Shown in pieces: positions 46,906 to 58,211 of a DNA stretch of 64,000 nt. The first letter of the stretch is position 1. Every line of letters begins with the position of its first letter. The translations under genes were made by a program, and so were the position numbers. The notes beneath the pieces are model-generated. The model saw nothing but the letters and a program-made list of their open reading frames with translations. It searched no databases and had not been told where the DNA came from. Origin of the DNA: Labia minor (lineage: Eukaryota > Arthropoda > Insecta > Dermaptera > Spongiphoridae). Where the stretch lies: assembly GCA_963082975.1 (NCBI GenBank), contig OY720350.1, positions 53,708,734 through 53,772,733 of the forward strand, read 5' to 3'.

Positions 46906-47798
46906 AAAATAACATTAAATATTTATGACAAAAGTTCGTTCATGAAATTTAATATTAAATGAGATAGGGTTTTCGTTCAGTTTAATTCAGAAAAATAATT
47001 TTAATAAATTATAAAATATATAAATTTTAATTGTAACATGAATATAGAAGCATATAATTGTTATCAGTGGCCTGCTTATCTTAAATGGTTAAGCTCCGAC
47101 ACAATCCGTCTTTAAAAATAATACCTACAATATATATATAATTATAAGTATATAACAATAATATGTATAATAAAATTTATAATTAAAAAGAAAAAACTTT
47201 ATGTTTTCCCACACCTGTTGATTGATCGATTTATTATTTTAATTAAGAAATTCACAATTAAAATGTGTCTTCCTGAGAACCTGACATTGACAGTTGTTCA
47301 GAATCCTTTTCAAGCTTGAATTTCATAAAAATCTATAGTGCCCCTTTCCAAACTGGAAATTACTCGTATAATAAGATTAGAATTATTATTAGTGTATTGA
47401 CATTTGAGCTTAAACAAATTCAAGACAAGCCTATCAATTTTACTTATACTTTATTGGTCATCCCTTGGTCCTGATATTTTCTTCTTCTCTTTTATCTTCT
47501 TTTTATATTGGTAATCTCTGTTGATCGCCCTTATCCCCTATTCTTCAATAACAATACAATAGTCCCTACTTTACAACACCTTATATTAGCTATTATTCAA
47601 CTTTACCTTTATTATTTCATCATTGATCTTTTCCCATTTCAAATGGTATATAAAATTTGATTTATTTTTCTCTATATTATTAAATATATATATATATATT
47701 AGATCATTTCATTTCATTTAATAACATAAATTCGTACATGCATAAGCTCTTTCTTTGGAATTTGGATAATTTTATAAGAATTTATAAGTATTTTTCTT
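46532..47798. other. AT-rich DNA with long microsatellites
   Basis: An (AT)n array at 46565-46601 passes into (GT)n to about 46622, and a further (AT)n lies at 46870-46901. The rest is AT-rich without recognisable genes. A balanced patch at 47270-47600 is unassigned. Confidence 0.5.
46565..46623. repeat. Compound (AT)n(GT)n microsatellite
   Basis: About 18 AT dinucleotides are followed directly by an interrupted GT array (ATGTGTGTGTGTTTGTGTGT). This is the longest compound microsatellite in the window. Confidence 0.9.
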
Positions 47799-48183
47799 TT
47801 AACTAATAACAAGTACCCTGGGATATAAGAGTAGATTTAGAATATTTGTGAATAGGATTCTCCGAAGCATTTTTGGGCCAAAGAAAGATGAGGTCACCGG
47901 GGAATGACGGAGACTGCATAACGAGGAATTGCATGACATCAATGCATCTTCAAACATAGTTAGGGTTATAAAATCGAGAAGGCTATGGCAGGGGACGTGG
48001 CTAGAATGGGAGAGGAAAGCATGGCGAAAAATATATTGGGAAACGTCCGCTTGAAAAAACAAGGACGAGGTGGTTGGACAATGTAGGGGTTGGATGGTTG
48101 TGGCAGAGGATAGGGATACTTGTAGAAATGTAGTTGCTGCGGCCAAGGACTTTCGAGTTTCCCACGAGACCCACAGAGATTGA
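47799..48183 (+). pseudogene. Non-LTR retrotransposon 3' tail, second copy
   Basis: Closely related to 42000-42385: GGGCCAAAGAAAGATGAGGT, ACGAGGAATTGCATGAC, GAATGGGAGAGGAAAGCATG and GGCCAAGGACTTTCGAGTTT. Relative to that copy it retains extra sequence upstream of GGGCCAAAG and has lost internal pieces in the RPxGKRP region. Frames are broken throughout. It ends in CCCACAGAGATTGATAAAAT, the usual tail position. Confidence 0.8.
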
Positions 48184-48818
48184 TAAAATAATCAATATGT
48201 TATGTAGCATTAAATCTCATATAAAAGGATATGCATAATATTAAATTATTTCTTCTCATTTATTTATTTATTTATTTTTTTTTTATATATTTATTTATTT
48301 CTTTAATTGTTATTTTGTTATTTATCTAATCATATATCTAGCTTTCGTTTTCTCTCTCTCTCTCTCTCTCAAATAACATAGGTACGATCAATGTGTCATT
48401 GATCACATGCACCCTATGTCATTATACACCGAACATATAGATTAAAATTCAAGCTGGAAAAAAAAGTTGTTTACATACATAAACACAAATATAATTAATA
48501 AAAGTATGTTAATAATAATAATAATAATAATAGCAATAATAAAAAAACAGATTATTACATTTTATAAAAAATTTAAAATCCATATGCATATAAATTGTAA
48601 TATAAATTCTTCATTTTAATATGTTAAATGGAATTCTTTTAATTAAAAAAATTTAAAAGGATAACGGGTGGATTCTTTTTGTTAAGTTAAATCCTAATTT
48701 AATGTGTAGTGCCCATTTGAACTCATCGTCTTTAAATAAACAACATTTTCTCATTTAATATTTAAATTATAAAATTTGAAAATATTTTTTTTTTAATTAT
48801 ATTAAGAAGATTAATTAA
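48184..48818. other. AT-rich DNA, nothing recognised
   Basis: AT-rich with a CT array at 48351-48370. A small perfect hairpin GATCAATG-TGT-CATTGATC lies at about 48386-48404. No gene called. Confidence 0.5.
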
Positions 48819-49173
48819 TAAGTTGACCTGTGGCCAGGCGTAGAACCGACAGACGGTTTAAAATAAATTAATTTCCAGCTAAAGAAACAATTTCAAATAA
48901 TTTATATATATCTATTAATACAATAAAAAACAGATATGAATATAACAAATATTTTTAATTTTATTTTATTTATAATATATAAGGAGGCGCTGACTGTGAC
49001 GTCATGAAGGGTTGGATGACGACATATAATTTTAAATTAAGAAAAAACTAATGAAGATGATTTTTCTCGAGGATAAAACCAATACAAAATGCATGATTCG
49101 TAGAGGTACGTTAAAAACTCCACATGTAAAATTTGGTGTGAAAACAATACCTCCCTTACTATCGTCGCTCGGT
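48819..49173 (-). repeat. Family A repeat, short copy (A5)
   Basis: A minus-strand short form. It begins at 49173 with ACCGAGCGACGATAGTAAGG (module 1 start), then passes into the module 2 continuation (AAAATGCATGATTCG, then the ATACAAAATGC area), the TGACGTCA region and AGACGGTTT. It ends with the hairpin region GACCTGTGGCCAGG at 48825-48838. Like A4 it joins the module 1 start to the module 2 interior. Confidence 0.9.
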
Positions 49174-49359
49174 AAAAAAGATAGGCTGAAGGAGTTTAGC
49201 TACTACATCTAATAAATTTAAAAATAATTTCATAAACTTGATAGTCATCTTTCTTAGAATTAAACTTAAGTATAAAAATTTGATTTCATGGTATCGAAAT
49301 ATATGTTGAATAAGTATAACAGTAATGTATTATCAGAGATTTAAAAGAATAATACAATT

Positions 49360-49770
49360 TGCGTCTGGACCATCTAGGATCACGCAAAGCTCCCATATAC
49401 AAGGAAGGGTATTGATGTTAAATGTGCCCATATATGAATGTTCTTTAGGTGTTAACTTTTTATTCTTCTTTTCGAGTGTTCGTGAAGATCCGGATCCTCC
49501 AGGTGACGGGTGGATTGGGTACCAACTGGAGTTATTCTCATCACGATCCATTGTTGCTTAAGGTTGCTTGTTTTTGAGGTAGTCCTGCTGGTGCATGGTT
49601 GTATAGAACCAGTGCTTGTCAGTTCCTGGAGCCGGGGGCAGCTGATGTTAAACTGAATTTATTAGAAAAATCCGTTCTTGGTTAGAATCGAACGCCGACT
49701 TCTTGTGTAGAAGTTGGCCACGCTACACTCTCGGCCAAGACCCCTCCATTTTATTATTATTATTATTACA
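49360..49770 (-). repeat. tRNA-like SINE, family C copy (C2)
   Basis: A second copy of family C in the same orientation as C1 and about 4 kb away. It shares GGTCCAGACGCA, GGATCCGGATCTTCACGA, GAGAATAACTCCAG and the tRNA-like head with TGGCCGAGAGTG and TTCGATTCTAACC. Instead of a long (AAT)n tail after GACGCAAA it meets TTGTATTATTC. The head is preceded by (TAA)n. A 72-codon open minus-strand frame crosses it but is not preserved as a gene. Confidence 0.82.
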
Positions 49771-51394
49771 TAATTTATTTAATTTATAATTTAAGTTATA
49801 ATAAATATACTGTTGTACTAAGAAAAGTAAATTAAAAAACAAATCTAGTAGAGTGTGAGTCTCGTTCTTCTAATATTACACTCTATATATACTCGTAATT
49901 AATAAAAGATGGAAAATGTATATTTTATAAATGATTAGAAAAAGGTTAAGAGTAAGAAATAATATCATATAATAATCATTTATTAAATGGTATTAAATTA
50001 ACAAAGTTTTAGTTATAATTTAGTTAGTTATCTTCCTCTCTCTCTCTCTCTCTAAATAAATAAATAAATTGGTGTTATTGTTTGGCTAGAATATTATTTA
50101 CAAATTGACAGATGGTTATTTTGGTTTGATAAGGAGAAAATCAGAGGCGATAGTCCTTACCATAAATAAACCCTTACAGGCATGTAAACCCCAAGATATA
50201 TACGATATGATGCGATATTATACTCTCCCGTTCTGGAAATTATTTTGTGTTTCTTATTCAATTATGAACTTAACATTAATAGATTATAATTTAATCAGAT
50301 TTTATTTAGTAAATTTATTTTGTAAAGAAAATGTATAAAGAAAAAAATTATTCTGTATAGAATGCAAATAGAATTTTATTTTATTTATTAGTTTATATAT
50401 TTTCAAAAGTTTATATATTTACAAAAATTATGTACTATGGTTTTCAATTCCATTAACCTTCCCTTCGTTGAAAAAATTTGTTATAAAATGAAAATTTTCA
50501 GGAGAAATTGGTTTATTTTATTTTTATTATTATAATTTTTCTTTTCATAAATATATCTTAAAGATTCAGAAGAGATGATAAATATTTTAAATAATTAAGA
50601 ACTTAAACCTTAAAAGGTATAACTAGAATGACTTAGAAAGCATACTATAGTTTTTAAGTTAAAGATATAATAAAGTGATACATAACATAAAATTTATAAC
50701 AAAGTTTGATGCTGTTTATTCTTGTTCTCTCTCTTTCTCTCTCTTTAGCTCTCTCTTGATCGTTTGCTCAGGCAAACTGGCCCCATGAATCATTATCAGC
50801 GTCAACTTTGACATGCAGCCAACCTCTTTTGGGATATTAGAATACTCTCGAGACAGACTTTTCAACTATTTTTCCATTCCCGAGAATCTCATTTTGATTA
50901 TCCTTTTAAATTATTATTAGGGGTATAGTATTTACATTTAAAAAAACATTTTTAAAAAAAACAACTCACTGAATCAAAATTGTAGTATTATTATAAGATT
51001 ATTTATTATAACAATTGAATTATTAATTTTATTTTTAGTTTGGAAAAATAAATAAATAATATTAGAGAATAAACAAAAAATAAACAAAAAGAAAACAAGC
51101 TTTTCTCAGATTTCGTTTTATCAAACTTTTATTTACATTATCTAATAGAAACATTTATATGTATTCAGACACATTCGTAAATATTTACATTTATTTGTAA
51201 GTTTCTTTCACATTCACATTTTTAATAGAATCCATAAATTACATTAGAAATAATATAGATTTTAAAATGAGAAAATACATATATATATATAGTATTTTAA
51301 TTAAATTAATTATTTTATTATTATTATTATTATTATTATTATAAAAAGAAGATTGAGAATTAGAACAAAATTACAAGGCTATTTATCGTTTTTT
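49771..51394. other. AT-rich DNA, little recognised
   Basis: AT-rich with CT arrays at about 50034-50054 and 50730-50756, an (ATT)n array at 51316-51340, and a more balanced patch at 50755-50910 with no known motif. No gene called. Confidence 0.45.
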
Positions 51395-51976
51395 ACTATC
51401 TCGCCAGAGATAGTATTGCGATCACAAAAATTTTCGATGTTGAGATTTTGATGTTTTTATACGTTTTAAAGGTTCCTGAATCATTTTCACTAAGGTTGAG
51501 AAAAATGTCTGTGTGTGTGTGTGTAACCAAGATTAGGAAAAAACGGGTTGAGCTAGAATGATGAAATTTCCTACATGGGCATTATTCAAAATTCATAGTT
51601 TTCTATCAACTTTTGAGAAATGTAGCTCAACCGGAAGAGGGTCATTACTTACAACGTTTTGATTTTTTTCCTCTAAAGTGACCGTAAAAATAAAGATATA
51701 TGTTTGATAATTTTTCACATGATTAATAATTGTATAAAACTGCTATATATACAATTTCAGCTTGATTGAATCGCTGAAATTACCAGAATTAATTTTTTAA
51801 CACTGCAAATCTCACGCGCCAACATGTGACGTGGTGCCATCAACAAAAAGCCAAACATGCGCTGGTTTATTATTTATTATTTATAATTTATAATTAATTA
51901 AATTTAATTTAAATATAATATATTATGTTATTTAACCCAATTCAAATTGCGAGATAGTCGAGTGGAGACACTCCAG
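51395..51976 (+). repeat. Family B repeat, full copy
   Basis: A 582-bp reference copy. The 5' end forms a perfect hairpin ACTATCTC-GCCA-GAGATAGT. Then come GCGATCACAAAAATTTTCGA, a (GT)n array at about 51511-51523, a TATA-like CTGCTATATATACAA (about 51740) and CACGTG/ACGTGG-type motifs near 51824-51836. The subterminal GCGAGATAGT (51949-51958) is the exact inverse of the first ten bases, and the 3'-terminal hairpin is TGGAG-ACA-CTCCA-G (51963-51976). It has no open frame of note. The left flank is a T-run and the right flank CTAATTATT. Confidence 0.92.
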
Positions 51977-52289
51977 CTAATTATTTATTATTTTTCATAA
52001 TATAAACAAAATACTGGATCACTTTCTATGATTTTTTATAACTTTCTTTTTCTTTGTTAATTAGAAATGATTAAAGTCTGGTTTAAAAAAAAGAATTGAT
52101 TAATAAACAATATATTTATCTTATAAACGTTTATATCTTTCAATCCAAATTTTTGATAGCTCTCATCTCAGAATGAGATCATAAAATGAGCATTTATAAT
52201 GTTGTATCAATCAATATGTTAAATAACTAAAAATTACTTTCTTATACTAATTTGGGTCGGTGACACTAAATAGTGGTTATCTGGTGTGA
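51977..52289. other. AT-rich DNA, nothing recognised
   Basis: AT-rich sequence between a family B copy and a LINE fragment, with no gene evidence. Confidence 0.45.
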
Positions 52290-52745
52290 AAAAAGATCTT
52301 TAATTGGAAATGCTATGAAACTCCAATATAGTACTTATTCTCTTAAAAGGTAAAGATTAATGTTATTCAAGAGAACAATATGCTGGTCTGTAAAAGAAGA
52401 CACGTTTCATACAATTGAAAAGACCATTATATGAAGATTGGGTAGAGTAACAAACCTAGACGGGAACGAAAATATCTGTGGGAGTTTTAAGGTAGCACCT
52501 GAACTCGAGAAACTTTAATATGATCATGTTTTGTGGTTACATGGAAATTATATAGACAGGAAAGCCCTAAGATTCTCAGAGAACAAAAGATAACAAGGGG
52601 ACGACCATCACATGGTGGACCAGCATGACCAAAACCCAACGCAAATATAAATTACCAAAACCGATAACCCAGGATAGAACGTCTTAGTGCAGAAATAAGA
52701 AGAGCCGGCCTCACGTATAGTAGGAATAAGTAACACCAAGAAAAT
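52290..52745 (+). pseudogene. Second LINE family, C-terminal relic
   Basis: Conceptual translation in mixed frames gives RGRPSHGGP at about 52600-52625, then an RIERLSAEIRRAGLTYSR-like tail. This differs from the 41825-42385 family but keeps the same order (an Arg-Gly-Arg-Pro-Ser motif, then an Arg-Trp-rich end) seen at the C terminus of LINE ORF2 proteins. Stops and frame shifts are frequent. The upstream limit is uncertain. Confidence 0.5.
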
Positions 52746-53035
52746 AAGAAACTCTTTTTATATTTATCATTAATTAATTAGTTATACATTTTTTTTAACC
52801 ACTTAATGATCTCGAACGAGACCCTCTCGCGCATGAAATGTGGTTCGATTTGCAATTTCCCGAGTACCTCTCGCCACTTATAAATATTATGTTTATATGT
52901 GTATTTTGCATATTTTAAGTGTATTATTTTGTAAATATTTTTTATTTAAGGTTTTTGAACGTAATGTAAGTAATGTTTACTTTATATTTCATTTCTCAAA
53001 AAAAAAACTCTAGCATTAAGTGGTTAAATTAATTA

Positions 53036-53507
53036 CGAGTGTGGGCTGAAAAGTTTCCGACCTGACCAAGAAAAACGATGTTTTTCAATTTTTTTTTTTT
53101 GCTATTTTTTTCAACATAATCTCCATCAACACTGATACATTTCTCATATCGGTTTTCTAATTAATTTAATTAATTAATAAATTATTTAATTAATTAATTA
53201 AATTTGATTTAATTTAATTTAAGTCTCATCAACAGTTATGAATCGACGCAAAAATCCGTTTGGATTACGCCTACAGCGCCAAATTGTCGTTAGAAATGGT
53301 TTTTCGAAGTAATTTTTGGTCTAACGTTAGGAAATGCGGCAACCACATTGCACACAGCTTTCCATATTCAAATGGTTTTGCAAAATATTTCGCACACGTT
53401 CAGCTGACATCGTACAGCTATCTTGAATTTTGAAAAATAAAACAAAAAAAAAAATTGAAAAACATCGTTTTTCTTGGTCAGGTCGGAAACTTTTCAGACC
53501 ACCCTCG
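53036..53507 (-). mobile_element. Internally deleted mariner element
   Basis: A 472-bp element with TA on both sides (53034-53035, 53508-53509) and inverted ends of more than 50 bases. Read inward they share GGTCTGAAAAGTTTCCGACC (right; GGGCTG on the left), then AGAAAAACGATGTTTTTCAA. Minus-strand translation of 53395-53220 shows transposase pieces (MSAERVRNILQNHLNM, then RFITVDET with the first catalytic Asp-Glu) with several stops and frameshifts. An AATT-rich run at about 53160-53222 marks the internal deletion. It cannot encode transposase but keeps both ends. Confidence 0.88.
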
Positions 53508-55050
53508 TATATTTATTAATTCTTTTCTATGAGAAAACTAAATTAGAATATTAAATTAATTCTCATTTGGTATTTGCCAGAATGATTGAATGAATGAATG
53601 AATTCAATTTTATTTATGTCAAATGTAAGATTTTGCAAATAAACGAGTCAGACAGTTTTTTCATTATATATATATATATATGTACTAATGTATTTTGATA
53701 AAGAATATGTTGAATAAAATATTTTAAATCTGGATTAAAAAAAGTAAGGGTTATATTATTATTATATAAATTAAAAAGTTTCCAATGGGAATTCAGGGCT
53801 GTCTTAAGCGAATATATAGAGCTGGAAAAAAAAATGGATTATAAAAGCACGGATGTCACGGAAGAGATGGGGTGTGGGATACAGTAGGTGAGTTCGAGGA
53901 AGAGTGGGATGGGAGAACAAAAAGGGCGAATAGGGGTATGAGAGGTGAATTGAAAAAGGATGAAAGCAGGGGCATAATGTAAAAAGAGAAGAGAGGAAAA
54001 ACAAAATGGATATTTTATTTTTTTTAATAAAATAAAATCTTTTCTAAAAAAAAAAAAAAATGAATAATATCTTTTATGAGCTAGTGTAAAATTAAATTTC
54101 ATTTTTGTTTTAATAAAATCATGAATTACTATTCTGTTCAAAATAATGTTTATATATATATATATATATATATTAAATTATATATTATATCCATAGAGAG
54201 ATAAATTCGCAGAAAGAATATCAGAGGTATAAATAAAATGGAAGGTATAATAAGAATCGCGTTCTAATTCATATAATCTTTAATATCCGCAATTTTTTAA
54301 TATTCATTTATATATATATATATATATACTAGCTGCTTAGACTGCTTTCGGCGCTCTTCTTACTTATGTTAGACAGGTGCCCCCTGTACCCTCTTTTGCG
54401 TTATCATACTATCCTCGAAAACCCTTGATACTTAATATTAATCTTTATATTAGAAAATAATATCTATTTATTCAATATGATTTAATATATAGTCTATTTT
54501 TATATAAACTTTATTTATAATGGATAATTTATATTAAATATAAAGATAATTAAATTATATATATGGCAATATAAATAATACTTTATTTAAATATAATATA
54601 TTAATTTACTAATATATAGATTTTAGCATCCAAGCCTCTTTTATTATAGTCAATTTCATTTTTTTTTTGATTTGAAATAAAAATATACAAAAATGATGAT
54701 TACATTCTAGTCCATTTACCAAAAAATTGAAAATTAATATCATTGGCCTATAATCTCGACACTCATTGCACTGATTTTCTAATAATATGTCTCTCTTAAT
54801 CTTGCTATACAATTATGGGAAACCTGGTTAGGAACTTTTTCCAAAATAATCCAAAATATCACTTTGTTTTGAAATTTTTCAATAAGTTCTTTAAATATAG
54901 AATGTTTTAATAGTTCTGTGAATTGTGTACAAATAACTAATATAGTCTTCTTTTTTTAAAATATGCATGATAATATAAAATTAATTAGAAATTAGGAATT
55001 AGAAGAGAATGAGATTAGATTATTGTGGCTGAGGATATAGGAAAGGTTAG
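53508..55050. other. AT-rich DNA with a solo hAT-like end
   Basis: At 53794 the sequence CAGGGCTGTCTTAAGCG resembles the hAT MITE end at 615 (CAGGGCCGTCCTAAG), but no right end was found. A GA-rich block follows (53855-54000). (AT)n tracts lie near 54155-54171 and 54309-54328. No gene called. Confidence 0.4.
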
Positions 55051-55052
55051 AA

Positions 55053-55140
55053 CAGGGGTCGCCAAACTTTTTTGATCATCGGCCCCTAGATAATATTTCG
55101 AAATCTCCATCGATCTCCAGAAAGGTAATTTTCTGGTAAT
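55053..55140. mobile_element. hAT-like 5' end, truncated
   Basis: CAGGGGTCGCCAAACTTTTT followed by GATCATCGGCCCCTAG and GATCTCCA is characteristic of non-autonomous hAT ends. No inverted partner or target duplication was found downstream. It is probably a fragment. Confidence 0.5.
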
Positions 55141-56428
55141 TAAAATAAAACTATCTATTAACCTTAATATTTAATAAATCAGAAACAATAAGTAAAGAAG
55201 CTACAGATTTTTTATTTCTTTTAATTCGAATAAATTATGCATCAATTATGAATAACAAATGCGATTTTTAGATTAATAAATTGTGGACGTATTAAAAATA
55301 TATTTTTTATTCTTTTGTTTTTGTACAGGAACATAAGTTGTTCAGATATTCTTCACAAATTTTCATTTAATTGTTTCTTTGGAGTGAGTTTCATTAAATT
55401 TTCTTAAAGAAGTATATTATTTTTAATTTAATTAAAATTGTTTTTGTTTAAAAGTTATTTTAGTATAATAAGTGTAAGCGAAATGGCATGTTGTTAACAC
55501 TGTTTTACAATACTATTTCATTGTTTTTTCTGCCATTTTATTGAGTTTTATTAACTAATATTTTCAAATTCAATTATTTACAATTATATATTTATTTTTC
55601 CCTCTATTTTCAAAAAAAAAAAAACAAAAAAACAAACGTTTAAAAGGGTCTGAAAGAAAATATAGAGAGAGAACGAGAAATACTAAGTTAAAAGTCGTAG
55701 AGAAAACTTTTTCATTGTAGATCTATTCAAGATAATTTTTTTTTTTTTTTTATTTTATTTTTGTTTTTTGTTTTTAAAGTAATTAAAAAGTTTAAGAAGA
55801 GGATAAATTTTAAGTTTGTGTTTAAAATTATATATTTATTTATATTTAACTTATGTGAATTTATTTATACCTATATGCTATATAATTGCTAGTAATTTTT
55901 ACATAATTGTATGTTTTTTTTATTTAAGGTGTGAATATTGTGTATTAATTTAACCAAGCTCTTTATAAAACACCGGAACCTAGTAATAAATTGCAATTAA
56001 AGTTACGGCATGTTTGTTATATTTATTAAATGGAAATGAGAGTATTGTATCGCGTATATGAAAAATGTGAGGCGCAGAGGGGAGGGGAAAGAGAGAGAGG
56101 GACAGAGAAAGTGTTGCCAAATTCAACTTTCAATTTGTAAATCAAGATTAATGAATAATAATGTAATTGAAAAGTGCCGTTTTGGAAATTTAATTATCTA
56201 CCCTACCTAACTGAATTTATGAAAACTGCAAAAACAAAATTTCTTTTGTTGAAATACTTATATACAAAATAATAAATTATATAAAAAAAATAACTTATAA
56301 ATCTACGTTTTATAAAAACCGTATAATAGTTGAGGGTATTGCGGTTCTGTCTGAGAATATTAAATAAATTACATGTACCAATATTATGATTATCCTCTAT
56401 TTTATTTTTTTATTTTATAAATAGTAAT
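55141..56428. other. AT-rich DNA, nothing recognised
   Basis: AT-rich with a long T-run at 55737-55751 and GA-rich patches near 55645-55690 and 56070-56110. No gene called. Confidence 0.45.
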
Positions 56429-56610
56429 GGGTTTTGATAAAATTTGGTTTATTTACTTAATGCATCTGTACCATCAATTCATCAACTTTTGGTGGATATC
56501 CGGAAACCAGTAGTGGTAGCTTATAAAGTATTAATTTTATATTCATTGTCGGAAAATATTTCACTTAAAATATAGTAGTAATTAATAATTGAGTAATTAA
56601 GCAAAAAAAT
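56429..56610 (+). repeat. Family A variant, partial copy (A8)
   Basis: It carries GGTTTTGATAAAATTTGG, TTTACTTAATGCATCTGTAC, ATCCGGAAACCAGTAGTGGT and the AT-rich middle (TTCATTGTCGGAAAATATTT) found otherwise only in the variant copy A7 (5170-5561). Both ends of the family are missing, so it is a fragment of the variant subfamily. Confidence 0.75.
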
Positions 56611-56869
56611 AAAAACCAAGTTTAAATATGGTAGCTTAATTCAATTTAGCGTATAACATTGATACTATCAGTGATTTGTTAATATGATAATTAAATAATT
56701 AAATATTAGTTAAATAATCATAAAAACACACAAATACTTAAATAGATTTCAACAAAACATTCCATAATCAATTCGGAAGTAATAACATTTAATTTACATT
56801 ATAAATGACAAATGAATAACAATTTTTTTTTCTATAATTGTTATTAAGTAATGAAAAACGTTTAAAATA

Positions 56870-57522
56870 AAGGGTGTTTCTTTTAGCGGTATAGAACTTT
56901 AAATTGCAATTAAACAACGAGGGATTATTCGATTGATACGAATTTTATTTATACGAAAGATAATCTTGTGGCATTATATACATTTTATATATGATTTCTG
57001 GCATATGACCGCCACGGCTGGCTCGGATGTGACATGTTGCGCCGTCTTGTTGGAACCACAGCAAGTGGACATCATGGTTGTTCAATTGAGGAATGAAAAA
57101 GTTAGTAATCATGGCTCTAAACCGATCACCATTGATTGTAACGTTCTGGCAATCTTCCTCAATGCTACGCTCTACAGTAGCAATAGCTTCTTCTGTACGC
57201 ACCGTACGGCGTCTCTGGGGATGCGAGTTATCAATAAGAGTAAACGTGGTGCGAAAAAGTTCCATGGTAAATCGAATTAACTGCTCTGATGGTCGATTTT
57301 GTCGACGATAAAATGGACGTAGTGCACGATACGTATTATTAATATTAACCATTATTTTCGAAATAAAATTGCACTATTTGCAAGCGTTGTTCAGGCGTGA
57401 GTCTATTCATGATGAATTGCCAAACCAAACTGAGAATAAATCACTTGACAGCTGTTAAATCGGTGGTCAACTTGAACAGTAATGCAAACTTAAAGTTCTA
57501 TACCTCGAAAAAAAACACCCTT
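56870..57522 (-). mobile_element. Internally deleted mariner/Tc1-like element
   Basis: A 653-bp element with TA on both sides (56868-56869, 57523-57524). The inverted ends are AAGGGTGTTTCTTTTAGCGG (left) and AAGGGTGTTTTTTTTCGAGG (right, read inward), both continuing TATAGAACTTTAA. It contains a 135-codon shortened transposase frame on the minus strand. A full-length relative in this group would be about 330-350 codons. It retains what a non-autonomous copy needs to move. Confidence 0.9.
56945..57352 (-). pseudogene. Shortened mariner-like transposase, frame open
   Basis: 135 residues in one open frame. Residues 1-68 are the N-terminal DNA-binding helix-turn-helix region (RALRPFYRRQNRPSEQLIR, then RRRTVRTEEAIATVERSIEE). 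Residues 70-108 jump to the catalytic core: NVTINGDRFRAMI, then WFQQDGATCH with the second catalytic Asp at D103. From 109 it jumps to the C-terminal tail (IRASRGGHMPEIIYKM). Two internal deletions thus removed the first and third catalytic acids while keeping the frame. It cannot catalyse transposition but could still bind the element ends. Whether this is chance or a retained repressor-like product is unknown. The start is the only ATG giving the full DNA-binding region. Confidence 0.85.
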
Positions 57523-57730
57523 TATTTATCAAAGGAAAGGTTAAACAATATAGGCATTGACATAAAGTAATAAGAATTCATTTGAATGTTATATTTTTAT
57601 CATTTGATAAATTACATTTTTTATCGATTTTCTCTTTAAAATGAAATTTAATATTAAAAACTTCTCTTATAAGGTCAAGAATATAATTTATAAATTTTTG
57701 AATGATTATAGTTCAGGTCATTGTAATATA

Positions 57731-57779
<49 letters not shown>

Positions 57780-58211
57780 TTTCTTTTGACCGATGAAATT
57801 TGGCAGATAGTTCAGAAGGTAATTCAAGCTCAATTAAACACAGTCATTAAAATTTGGCAAGAAATTCTAAGTATATAAAAAATATAACATTTCTTTCATT
57901 CTCTCTTTTTTTTAATTAAGTCCCATTAATTTTTCTAATAATTTTTATAGAATTTAGAGATCGTGTAGAGGAATCATGTTTACAACATTTCTAATTTATT
58001 AATGAAAGATAAAATATACCTATAAATAACTAATTACATACTTACTTGTTATATATTACATCCAAAGGCTGAACTTTCATTGATTATCTTTTAGAAAATA
58101 TTTACTAATATTAAATTAAATTTAAATTTTTAAATTAGTATTATTCCATTAATATAATTCAATTTTAGTTTTACAAATCATGTTAATGTTAAGACTAGAC
58201 CTTACAAAAAA
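57523..58211. other. AT-rich DNA with (CT)n(AT)n array
   Basis: AT-rich sequence. A compound CT/AT microsatellite occupies 57730-57774. No gene or element was recognised. Confidence 0.5.
57730..57774. repeat. Compound (CT)n(AT)n microsatellite
   Basis: A CTCTCTCTCTCT run passes directly into about 16 AT dinucleotides. Confidence 0.9.

Noticed and set aside
47055..47110. Possible tRNA gene (GTGGCCTGCTTATC...GGTTAAGCTCC)
   Set aside because: Some D-arm-like letters are present but there is no B box, no anticodon arm that pairs and no acceptor stem.
53804..54141. Overlapping minus-strand open frames rich in Phe, Leu and Ser
   Set aside because: They arise from a purine-rich GA block read on the opposite strand; no domain, no codon pattern and no conservation between copies.
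56933..57311. Plus-strand open frames opposite the shortened mariner transposase
   Set aside because: Antisense shadows; the minus-strand frame carries the recognisable transposase motifs.
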